Notes under the pieces: model-generated
The model's input: only the letters and a program-made list of their open reading frames with translations
Database searches by the model: none
What the model was told of the DNA's origin: nothing
Translations under genes and position numbers: made by a program
Source: a virus
Virus record (IMG/VR): IMGVR_UViG_3300009152_000203
Coordinates: 1 to 24,154 of that record
Direction: 5' to 3' (one strand)
Length of the DNA stretch: 24,154 nt
Shown here: positions 13,391-20,950 of the stretch, piece after piece
How the letters are laid out: the number at the start of each line of letters is the position of its first letter
Numbering within the stretch: the stretch's first letter is position 1

Positions 13391-15513
13391 TGCCACTCAA
13401 AAAACTTCAACTTCGACCCGGAGTAAACAAAGAAAACACCCGCTACGCCAACGAGAACGGTTGGTTTGATAGCGATAAAGTCCGGTTCCGCCAAGGCACG
13501 CCCGAGAAGATTGGTGGGTGGCAGCGCATTTCTTCCAGCACGTTTCTTGGCCTCTGCCGGTCGCTGTGGAATTGGGTGACGCTTGCTGCGCAGAATCTGC
13601 TGGGCGTAGGAACCAACTTAAAATTCTATATTGAGCAAGGTGGCGCGTACTACGACATCACTCCGCTCCGTGTTACCACTACTCTTGGGGCCAACCCATT
13701 TTCAGCCAACGGGACTACAACTGTCACAGTTACCGCTGCATCTCACGGCGCTATCACCGGGGACTACGTTACGTTCAGCGGGTCAACAACCGCCGTTTTC
13801 AATGCCGAATACGTCATCACGTATATTAATGTTAATTCTTACTCCATCACTCTAGCCTCGCCTCTTACTGCCGGTACTTATGGCGGGTCCGCCGTTGTTG
13901 CTGCGTATCAAATTAGCGTTGGTGCAGAAGTCCAACTTCCAATTTCTGGGTGGGGTGCTGGTGGGTGGGGTTTAGGTACATGGGGTAACGGTGTTACTAC
14001 CACTACTCCTATTAGGCTCTGGAGTCAAAATAACTACGGAGAAGACCTTATCTTTGCCCCTCGTGGTGGCAGTATCTACTACTGGGACGCAAATGGCGGA
14101 ACTAGCACACGTGGTGTTTTGCTATCTTCTTTAGGTGGGTCTGTCACATTTACCAACGCCTCGCCCACGGTAGTAACCCTGTCTACGGTATTTACTGTCG
14201 GTACTCCGGTCCAATTTGCGGCTGGTACAGGGGGGTCACTACCCACGGGCATTACGGCAAACACGACATATTACTTAGAAAATATTGTTGGAGTAACTGC
14301 CAACCTATCGTTGACTCAGGGAGGTTCAACGTACGTAAACACCACATCGACTGGCTCTGGTGTTTATATTTCAAATATAGTGGACGTTCCTACGATACAA
14401 AATAATATACTTGTATCTACCAACCGGTTTGTTTTTGCTTTTGGATGTAATGACTACGGCTCCGCCACGTTAAACCCCATGCTTATCCGGTGGTCAGACT
14501 TTCAAAATCCCTATAATTGGACTTTGGGTCAAGATAGCCAAGCTAACTATACAGTGTTCTCTCACGGGTCTGAGATTATTACAGCGGTTCAAACTCGTCA
14601 AGAAATAGTTGTATTTACGGATTCTGCAATTTTTTCGTTACAGTACGTCGGGCCACCAGCGGTTTGGAGACAAGATATTCTTGGCGACAATATTTCAATT
14701 GTTAGCCAAAATGCGGCAATTCTTGCGTCAGGCCGAATATTCTGGATGGGGATAGATAAGTTCTACATGTACGACGGGCGCGTCAACACACTTAATTGCG
14801 ACCTGCGTAAATATATTTTCCAAGACATAAATTTTGGGCAGAACGAGCAGATATTCTGCGGGACGAACGAAGGATTCAACGAAGTATGGTGGTTCTACTG
14901 CTCAATCACCGGGCCTAATGGCACTGGTACGGTACTCAATCCAAACACCACTATTGATCGGTATGTTGTGTATAACTACCTTGAGCCTGACGGTAAGGGC
15001 GGGCAGGGGGTTTGGTACTACGGGACGCTGGCGCGTACGGCGTGGTTAGACTCTGGCCTGCGTGATAATCCTGTAGCTGCGACTTATAGTAACAACCTTG
15101 TGAACCATGAGAGTGGGGTAGACAATAACGAGACTGCTACTACGCTCCCTATTGAAGCGTACATATCTTCATCAGAGTTTGATATTGAGGATGGTGACCG
15201 GTTCGGGTTTATATACCGGATGCTGCCCGACGTAACTTTTGAAGGGTCTACCGCAGCCTCCCCCTCTGCCGTAATGACGTTAATCCCAATGCAAAATTCC
15301 GGGTCAGGGTATAACAGTCCTACATCAGTTGCCGGTAGCGACAACGCTACGGTTACCCGAACTGCCACTATACCTATTGAGCAGTTTACCGGGCAGGTCT
15401 ATATTCGGGTGCGTGGGCGTCAGATGATTATGAAGATCGCGTCTACCGGTCTCGGGGTCCAGTGGCAGTTGGGGTATCCACGGATTGACATACGTCAGGA
15501 CGGCAGACGATGA
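13390..15513 (+). CDS. Large tail nozzle-like virion protein
   Basis: This 707-residue protein opens with PLKKLQLRPGVNKENTRYAN and KVRFRQGTPEKIGGWQRIS. I recall that start from large tail proteins of short-tailed aquatic phages. The core has repeated strand motifs of the kind seen in P22 gp10 and T7 gp12 nozzles: MLIRWSDFQNPYNWTLG, IVVFTDSAIFSLQYVG, then FWMGIDKFYMYDGRVN. Two Thr/Gly-rich segments (about residues 95-175 and 245-335) look like inserted beta domains; the second contains GTPVQFAAGTGGSLPTGITA. Between them is a Gly/Trp box SGWGAGGWGLGTWGNG. It would be the lower tube of the tail, below the adaptor ring. It starts in a TAATG overlap with the holin and ends in an ATGA overlap. The nozzle assignment is from pattern and context. 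Confidence 0.6.
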   Translation: MPLKKLQLRPGVNKENTRYANENGWFDSDKVRFRQGTPEKIGGWQRISSSTFLGLCRSLWNWVTLAAQNLLGVGTNLKFYIEQGGAYYDITPLRVTTTLGANPFSANGTTTVTVTAASHGAITGDYVTFSGSTTAVFNAEYVITYINVNSYSITLASPLTAGTYGGSAVVAAYQISVGAEVQLPISGWGAGGWGLGTWGNGVTTTTPIRLWSQNNYGEDLIFAPRGGSIYYWDANGGTSTRGVLLSSLGGSVTFTNASPTVVTLSTVFTVGTPVQFAAGTGGSLPTGITANTTYYLENIVGVTANLSLTQGGSTYVNTTSTGSGVYISNIVDVPTIQNNILVSTNRFVFAFGCNDYGSATLNPMLIRWSDFQNPYNWTLGQDSQANYTVFSHGSEIITAVQTRQEIVVFTDSAIFSLQYVGPPAVWRQDILGDNISIVSQNAAILASGRIFWMGIDKFYMYDGRVNTLNCDLRKYIFQDINFGQNEQIFCGTNEGFNEVWWFYCSITGPNGTGTVLNPNTTIDRYVVYNYLEPDGKGGQGVWYYGTLARTAWLDSGLRDNPVAATYSNNLVNHESGVDNNETATTLPIEAYISSSEFDIEDGDRFGFIYRMLPDVTFEGSTAASPSAVMTLIPMQNSGSGYNSPTSVAGSDNATVTRTATIPIEQFTGQVYIRVRGRQMIMKIASTGLGVQWQLGYPRIDIRQDGRR

Positions 15514-15839
15514 GCTACCTCATTACGTCAGAATATTTACTATTTCAGGCTGTTGCGCCCAGCCTGCCCCTTGCGCCTAATGAATACAACCGGCAGTATT
15601 TTGATCAGTTTAGTAGCGTCTTGCGGTTGTACTTCAACGAGCGTGATAAGGTTATTGGTCAGTTAAAAGCCAACGTGCCTTTAACGGTAGCCGAGTTACC
15701 CAGTGCGGTTACTTCCGGCGTGGGGTCTAGAGCGTTTGTAACAGATTCTTCTGTATCTACATTTGGCACCACGGTAGCCGGTGGCGGGTCAACTAATGTG
15801 CCTGTGTATTCAGATGGCACAAATTGGAAAGTGGGTTAA
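15510..15839 (+). CDS. Small tail protein with fibre-type C-terminus
   Basis: This 109-residue protein has two modules. Residues about 15-50 form a helical segment, LPLAPNEYNRQYFDQFSSVL and RLYFNERDKVIGQL, which I recall in many aquatic phage structural genes. After a short linker, residues about 73-109 contain SRAFVTDSSVSTFGTTVAGG and end NVPVYSDGTNWKVG. That ending is also seen at the end of many phage fibres, and a related DGTNWYG ending occurs in the protein at 272-1405. It is probably a tail or fibre-attachment component assembled with the nozzle-like protein, whose stop overlaps its start (ATGA). The next gene begins two bases after its stop. Confidence 0.7.
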   Translation: MSYLITSEYLLFQAVAPSLPLAPNEYNRQYFDQFSSVLRLYFNERDKVIGQLKANVPLTVAELPSAVTSGVGSRAFVTDSSVSTFGTTVAGGGSTNVPVYSDGTNWKVG

Positions 15840-15841
15840 TT

Positions 15842-18800
15842 ATGGCGGATAGTTGGCAAGCGGGATATGACACCCTTCTTAAACAGATGGGTGCGGTTCA
15901 AGGGAAAGCGGACGTTTACAAAAATGCGTCCCCTCTGTCCGCCGATACGCACATGCAAAACATTGCCAAAATTTTGGCAAAAGATTATGGTATTACCAGT
16001 ATTGGTGATATCGGTGTGCGGTATGAAACTCGCCCTGCTTATGAAACAGGAAGCGATGAATCTCGCACGATCATCCCAGAAGAACAACTACCGGTATACT
16101 ATAACAAAAACAATCCTGACCAAATAATTTCCGCCTATAACAAAAAGTTTGGTTCTGAGAACGAAGGCGAAGGATTTAGCGAATATAATTTTCAGCCGGT
16201 TTCAGACGGGAAAGGTGGCACAATTGCCTTGCCTGTTCAGCAATATAGCAAATCTGGGATAGGCGCACTTGCCCAAGATCTTGGGCCGGTTATGTCTGTG
16301 GTCAATCTAGCACTTATGGCTGAAGGGGTTCCACCCCTTTACGTAGCCGCAGGTAACGTAGCATTCCAAGGTGCCGCTGGGAACATCCATAATATTGGAG
16401 ATGTACTACGAACCGCAGCGCCCGTTTTGGTTGGTGGCCCCGGAATTTTGGGTGATGCAGCTAAAGTCTATATGGCGTACGACGCCTTTGATAAAGGTAA
16501 TGTACTTAGTGGGCTGTCTAGCCTCGCCAGCGCCGCTGGTATAGGTGGGTTGGCTAGTGAACTTCGATTTATTGCCGCAATAAAAGATGGAAACTTACCC
16601 GGAGCGTTGACAGCTTTCGGTGGTATGTTCAATATTCCGCTAAAAGATGATTTAGGGAAGATAATTAAAGATGCAGATGGTGTAGTTCAAACAATAGGGA
16701 ATTTTAAAATTGCTGGGGGGGCCGACGACTATATTACTGTGAAAGATGTAGTACAGGGCGCAAGTATTGCTGCCAACTTATTGTCTAGCAAACCAAATTA
16801 CGGGCTGGCTATTCAGATGGCCGGGGACCTTGCTACCAGTAAAGACACAATTCTAGCGGGTAGAGCTGTATCTTTATTGGAAGCGGTCGCTTCTGAGAAT
16901 CCCAGTGCTATTAACAATGCGGTTCTTAGCCTCGCTGGTCAGGTTAATAAGAAAGCTCCCGGCTCGGCCCCAATTGAAAACAGAACCGCAAATGCTGCGA
17001 TTGCTGCGGCGACTGCACCTGATACTTCTGCTGCGGCTAACCAAGCCATAGCCAACGCGGACCCACTAAGTAATCTCACTGCAACAGATCTTGTAGCTAG
17101 AAACGCAGGGAACCAACTCACACAAGAACAAATTGCGGAGTTAAATGTTGCAAACGCCAGCGGTCTTCTTCAAGCAGACTTAGGTACAGGTGCTAAGTTA
17201 GGTACCGTAAATGTTACCGGGTCAACCCCTTCTTTTGTAAATGACGACACGATAACAGCGGGGGATATAAAGTTAACGTCCCCAATTAGTCAACTTACGG
17301 CTAATCAAATTGCTGCACTTACCTCTACCAATTTAACCTCTTTAAATACCAAAGTTGCCCCCGCACTAACCTCTGTACAAGTTACGGGTCAGAAAGAAGC
17401 TATTGGTTTAAATGATGACACTCTGACGGATACAGGTATAAAAGATACTACTGGTGGAAAAAAAGTAACTCTTACGTCTGCTCAAATAGCCGCGCTTACC
17501 TCCGGGAATCTTACGTCTGCTCAAATAGCCGCACTAGACACCAAGGCTACTAATACGTTAGATACCGTAACAGTCAGGGCTACAGCAGATCTTATTGGTG
17601 CGAATAACGACACATTGACGGATACAGGCACAAAAACCACTTCGCAGATAACTAAGCTTACGTCTAGTCAGGTAGACGTAATTTCAACAGATAAAATCAC
17701 CACGCTTTCAACAGATAAAATCACCACGCTTTCAACAGATAAAATTACTACGCTTCCAACAGATAAAATCACCACCCTCACTTCTAATCAAATCGCTACC
17801 GGTACATCAGGGTCAACTGTTCTTACGTCCGACCAAATTGGTGCCATAACTACAACGCCAGCTCGTGGACTGCAAGCACTACCGACTTCTGAAGCACGGT
17901 ATTGGCGTCAGACTGGGGCACAGGGAACTGGTGGCAAAGGTGGTGTTAGGTTCTTTGACTGGTACGATACGCCTGAAAACAGGACAATGGCCCCCCCTGC
18001 AATGACGACGGCGACTTTTGGGGCGTTAACATCTCAACAGGTACCTATTTTAAAAGGTGGTGGTAAAGTGAAAGATCTATCTTCAAACGAAATGGTGCAG
18101 CATTTTGCTGGCGGCGGGGTATCTACTTCGCCTTCAGAGGATATCGGACATCTCCTGTGGCGTGTTGGTATAAACCGATATATGGCAGATGGTACGCGGA
18201 CCGACGATTACGCCAGAATGGAAATTGATGAGGCTGCAACCATACTGCGAAGCTATGGTATAAACCCTACCGGAATGCACGCAAGAACAGTGGCTAATGA
18301 AATACGAAAATTATTTCCTGATGTTCCCCATATTACAGTTATGGGTGATTTCGTATCTCCGCAATCCGCTACAGGTGGTGGTGCGACGGGAGGTGGTACA
18401 ACGACAGGTGGAACTACAGGAATTGCAGGAATTGCGGGGACTACGGGGGCCGCAGGAACGGCTGGAGCGGGGAAATCGCTTAGCGTAATAAGTCATACTA
18501 TTGCTCAATCTGCGCTATCAAGTAAGGGCCTTGATCCGTCAAAAATGTCTTATGCGCAGATGTCGGCTGAATTAGAGAAATTATATCCCGGTGAGAAGTT
18601 TAATATTGTTACGGACACCGGAACTACAAAAACTACAGGAACCACAGGCGGAACCACAGGCGGAACCACAGGCGGAACCACAGGCGGAACCACAGGCGGA
18701 ACCACAGGCGGAACAACGACAGGAACTACAAGCCCGGCTACGCTTACATCCAGCCAACTTCTCGCATTAACCACGACTCCAGCGTTAGGTCTACAGTCAT

Positions 18801-19930
18801 TGCCGACTTCTGACGTGCGTAAAGTAATATTACCAGCGCCGGTAACTACAACAGCGCCGGTAACTACAACAGCACCGGTAACCACAACAACACCGGTAAC
18901 TACAACAGCACCTGTAACTACAACAGCCACCGCTGCAACCGCCCCTACGGCAAAACAATATTTCAATCAAGCAACGAATCGATATTACACAGACCCTACC
19001 GGAACATGGCAACCCCCCGCCGGTTGGACTCAAACAGGACTAAAAGGCGGTGGCGAAGTGGAAACTAAACATTTTGATGGCGGTGGGGATGTTAGTTACG
19101 GGTACGACTGGGCAGAAGATCCTAGCTACGCTGATTACAGTCTGGGGATAGACCCCGGAGTTATGAACACCGACTATTCTAATATTTTTGACTATGATAC
19201 AGGAATTGACAGTACCGCTGCTGGCAATTTTAATTACGAAGAAGACACTCTTACCCCTGCGCAACGTGAAGACTTAAATAACGCGCGTTGGGAAAGCGGC
19301 TACTTTGGGACTGAAGAGGATATAGCTAAAAATTACGGGAACGAAGGTAGGGCATACTCGGGCGAGAACGCTATAGACCCGGTAACGGGCAGTCCAATAA
19401 ATGCAAAAGTTGGCGTCCCTACTAGATCTCTCAAACCCAACCCACTCAAAGGTTTAGCCGATGCGGCTAAAAAGAACCCAGACCTAATGAAGATGCTGCT
19501 GGCCGCTGGGCTTGGCGGTCTTCTTGGTTACGCAGGGCGTCCAAAAGGTTTTAACCCTAAGGGTATGCAGGGGGGTAGCCTTGGTCTTAGCCAAAGCCAA
19601 GTCCATGGCGCTCTCAAGGGTGTGCCGGTTCAACGTGCTGAAGGTGGTGAAATTGATGGTTACGCTGGAGGCGGTGGATTGCGTTACCTCAAAAGCGCAG
19701 AGGACGGCATGGCCGACAAGATTCCTGCTACCATTGACAACAAGCAACCGGCGAAACTTAGCGGTGGTGAGTTTGTAATCCCTGCCGACGTGGTATCTCA
19801 TTTAGGAAACGGCAACTCTGAGGCCGGTGCTAAACAACTTTATGCCATGATGGACCGCATCCGTCACGCCCGCACCGGTAATAAAGAGCAGGGCAAGCAG
19901 ATTAACCCGGCTAAATTTACGCCAAAATAA
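15842..19930 (+). CDS. Giant repeat-rich virion protein, 1362 aa
   Basis: I chose ATG 15842 (MADSWQAGYDTLLKQMG); GTG 15824 is in frame but overlaps the previous gene. The first 120 residues look folded. Residues about 130-420 are Ala/Gly-rich helical sequence with hydrophobic patches, as in ejected internal virion proteins or tape measures. Residues 450-700 hold repeated LTSxQIxAL boxes and an 8-residue TTLSTDKI array. GTTG (933-956) and APVTTT (999-1028) tracts follow. Six GG boxes are spread through the second half (ILKGGGKV, HFAGGGVS, LKGGGEV, HFDGGGDV, AEGGEIDGY, GYAGGGGL). The last 55 residues hold GGEFVIPADVVSHLGNGN and MMDRIRHARTG, an ending I recall from many aquatic phages. Its activity is unknown; an internal or tail-lumen role is inferred from neighbours and composition. 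Confidence 0.7.
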   Translation: MADSWQAGYDTLLKQMGAVQGKADVYKNASPLSADTHMQNIAKILAKDYGITSIGDIGVRYETRPAYETGSDESRTIIPEEQLPVYYNKNNPDQIISAYNKKFGSENEGEGFSEYNFQPVSDGKGGTIALPVQQYSKSGIGALAQDLGPVMSVVNLALMAEGVPPLYVAAGNVAFQGAAGNIHNIGDVLRTAAPVLVGGPGILGDAAKVYMAYDAFDKGNVLSGLSSLASAAGIGGLASELRFIAAIKDGNLPGALTAFGGMFNIPLKDDLGKIIKDADGVVQTIGNFKIAGGADDYITVKDVVQGASIAANLLSSKPNYGLAIQMAGDLATSKDTILAGRAVSLLEAVASENPSAINNAVLSLAGQVNKKAPGSAPIENRTANAAIAAATAPDTSAAANQAIANADPLSNLTATDLVARNAGNQLTQEQIAELNVANASGLLQADLGTGAKLGTVNVTGSTPSFVNDDTITAGDIKLTSPISQLTANQIAALTSTNLTSLNTKVAPALTSVQVTGQKEAIGLNDDTLTDTGIKDTTGGKKVTLTSAQIAALTSGNLTSAQIAALDTKATNTLDTVTVRATADLIGANNDTLTDTGTKTTSQITKLTSSQVDVISTDKITTLSTDKITTLSTDKITTLPTDKITTLTSNQIATGTSGSTVLTSDQIGAITTTPARGLQALPTSEARYWRQTGAQGTGGKGGVRFFDWYDTPENRTMAPPAMTTATFGALTSQQVPILKGGGKVKDLSSNEMVQHFAGGGVSTSPSEDIGHLLWRVGINRYMADGTRTDDYARMEIDEAATILRSYGINPTGMHARTVANEIRKLFPDVPHITVMGDFVSPQSATGGGATGGGTTTGGTTGIAGIAGTTGAAGTAGAGKSLSVISHTIAQSALSSKGLDPSKMSYAQMSAELEKLYPGEKFNIVTDTGTTKTTGTTGGTTGGTTGGTTGGTTGGTTGGTTTGTTSPATLTSSQLLALTTTPALGLQSLPTSDVRKVILPAPVTTTAPVTTTAPVTTTTPVTTTAPVTTTATAATAPTAKQYFNQATNRYYTDPTGTWQPPAGWTQTGLKGGGEVETKHFDGGGDVSYGYDWAEDPSYADYSLGIDPGVMNTDYSNIFDYDTGIDSTAAGNFNYEEDTLTPAQREDLNNARWESGYFGTEEDIAKNYGNEGRAYSGENAIDPVTGSPINAKVGVPTRSLKPNPLKGLADAAKKNPDLMKMLLAAGLGGLLGYAGRPKGFNPKGMQGGSLGLSQSQVHGALKGVPVQRAEGGEIDGYAGGGGLRYLKSAEDGMADKIPATIDNKQPAKLSGGEFVIPADVVSHLGNGNSEAGAKQLYAMMDRIRHARTGNKEQGKQINPAKFTPK
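17471..17532 (+). repeat. LTSAQIAAL direct repeat
   Basis: A 23-base segment starting CTTACGTCTGCTCAAATAGC occurs at 17471 and again at 17510, 39 bases apart (13 codons). Degenerate relatives (LTSxQI or LTANQI) occur several more times between 17290 and 18770, so the exact pair is a recent duplication within an older repeat field. Confidence 0.85.
17684..17779 (+). repeat. Four tandem 24-base units (STDKITTL)
   Basis: Units start at 17684, 17708, 17732 and 17756 and encode S/P-T-D-K-I-T-T-L. The first two are identical in DNA (TCAACAGATAAAATCACC plus ACGCTT); the others differ by a few bases. The length keeps the reading frame. Confidence 0.9.
18638..18709 (+). repeat. Six perfect 12-base units (GTTG)n
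   Basis: GGAACCACAGGC is repeated six times without a mismatch and encodes Gly-Thr-Thr-Gly. Degenerate units flank it on both sides, and a similar Gly/Thr tract lies at about 18370-18420. Perfect identity indicates recent slippage or strong homogenisation. Changes in copy number would keep the frame. Confidence 0.95.
18836..18925 (+). repeat. Five tandem 18-base units (APVTTT)
   Basis: GCGCCGGTAACTACAACA and near copies are repeated five times, encoding Ala/Thr-Pro-Val-Thr-Thr-Thr. The first two copies are identical in DNA and later ones have a few substitutions. Together with the GTTG tract it makes a Thr-rich linker. Confidence 0.9.
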
Positions 19931-19939
19931 GGAATCATC

Positions 19940-20941
19940 ATGGGCGATCCAGTAGCTACAGGCGTAAGAGAAAATACCGTATCAGATTGGGCTGCTCCCG
20001 TTGTAGGGGGCATTGTCAATGCTGCGGTTGACTTTGCTGCAAACCCTTATCAAGTCTACGGCGGCAATCTAGTTGCCGGTCCTTCGGCGCTTCAAAGCTC
20101 AGCGTTTTCGGGGATTCAAAATCTAACTGTGCCAAACATGGCGCAGACCAACGCTGGCACTAACATGCAGGACGTGTATAGGGGTGCGGCTACCCAACCT
20201 GCGTACACGGGGACGACGTTCACGTCTAACACGTCGGGGATCAACAATCAGTTTGATCAAAAAGCGCTTGACAGTTACATGAACCCGTACCTGTCGACAA
20301 TTCTGAATCCTCAACTTGCGGAAGCTAGGCGCAACGCAAATATTCAGCAGATGCAGAATCAAGCGAGCATGATCAAGGGTGGGGGATTTGGCGGGGGTGG
20401 CGGTAACTTACTTGCTGCGGAAAACCAGCGCAATCTGGGGACCAAACTTGCCGACATTACCGGTAAAGGGTACGACACCGCGTACACCCAAGCACTGGGT
20501 CAATACAACACCGACCAAGACCGTCTGCTTAAAGCACTGGGCGAGAAACAAAATGCGTCAGAGTTTGGCGCAAAACAAGGTCTTGATTATCTCAAGCTTG
20601 CGGGGGATACGGCTCAGAACCAAGGTGCATTTGGTAACCAGCTTGCTGACCGACAGTTGGCAGCTAACCTCCAACGAGCGGATCTTGGTAGTATCCAGCG
20701 TGACATTACCCAGCAAGGGCTGACTTCTGATTACAACATCTGGAAAGAACAGCGGGATTATCCGAAGACTCAGATTGAATTCCTCAATAACGTCATGAAG
20801 AACTACCCAATGACCACCACCAATGAGTACGGCGAGCCTACTTCCGCTCTGAATTCTACTGTTGGCGGTGCGCTGACTGGCCTTAGTGTTGCTGAACGAA
20901 TTGCTCAATTGGGCGGCACTACGACTACGCCTCCGAAATAA
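19940..20941 (+). CDS. Internal virion-type protein, 333 aa
   Basis: This 333-residue protein is Gln/Asn/Ala-rich with long amphipathic helices. Key segments are LDSYMNPYLSTILNPQLAEA, then RRNANIQQMQNQASM, a flexible GGGFGGGGG loop, then ENQRNLGTKLADITGKGYDT and AYTQALGQYNTDQDR. I recall this chain of motifs (YMNPYL, NPQLAEARR, a Gly loop, RNLGxxLxxITGxGYxxAYxxA) as a common phage protein assigned to the internal or ejected class in short-tailed phages. The N-terminal region (GGIVNAAVDFAANPYQVYGG) is a possible membrane-active helix. ATG 19940 is preceded by AAGGA at 19929-19933. Its neighbours on both sides are large proteins of similar composition, supporting a shared internal particle role. 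Confidence 0.65.
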   Translation: MGDPVATGVRENTVSDWAAPVVGGIVNAAVDFAANPYQVYGGNLVAGPSALQSSAFSGIQNLTVPNMAQTNAGTNMQDVYRGAATQPAYTGTTFTSNTSGINNQFDQKALDSYMNPYLSTILNPQLAEARRNANIQQMQNQASMIKGGGFGGGGGNLLAAENQRNLGTKLADITGKGYDTAYTQALGQYNTDQDRLLKALGEKQNASEFGAKQGLDYLKLAGDTAQNQGAFGNQLADRQLAANLQRADLGSIQRDITQQGLTSDYNIWKEQRDYPKTQIEFLNNVMKNYPMTTTNEYGEPTSALNSTVGGALTGLSVAERIAQLGGTTTTPPK

Positions 20942-20950
20942 GGACTAGAT

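Noticed and set aside
17684-18925. Periodic repeats that might suggest a CRISPR array or replication iterons
   Set aside because: The units are tandem with no spacers, are multiples of three bases and keep one reading frame open, so they are protein-coding repeats.
18550-18966. Antisense frame of Val/Pro repeats opposite the GTTG and APVTTT tracts
   Set aside because: It is fully explained by reverse reading of in-frame microsatellites; there is no ribosome site and no gene context.
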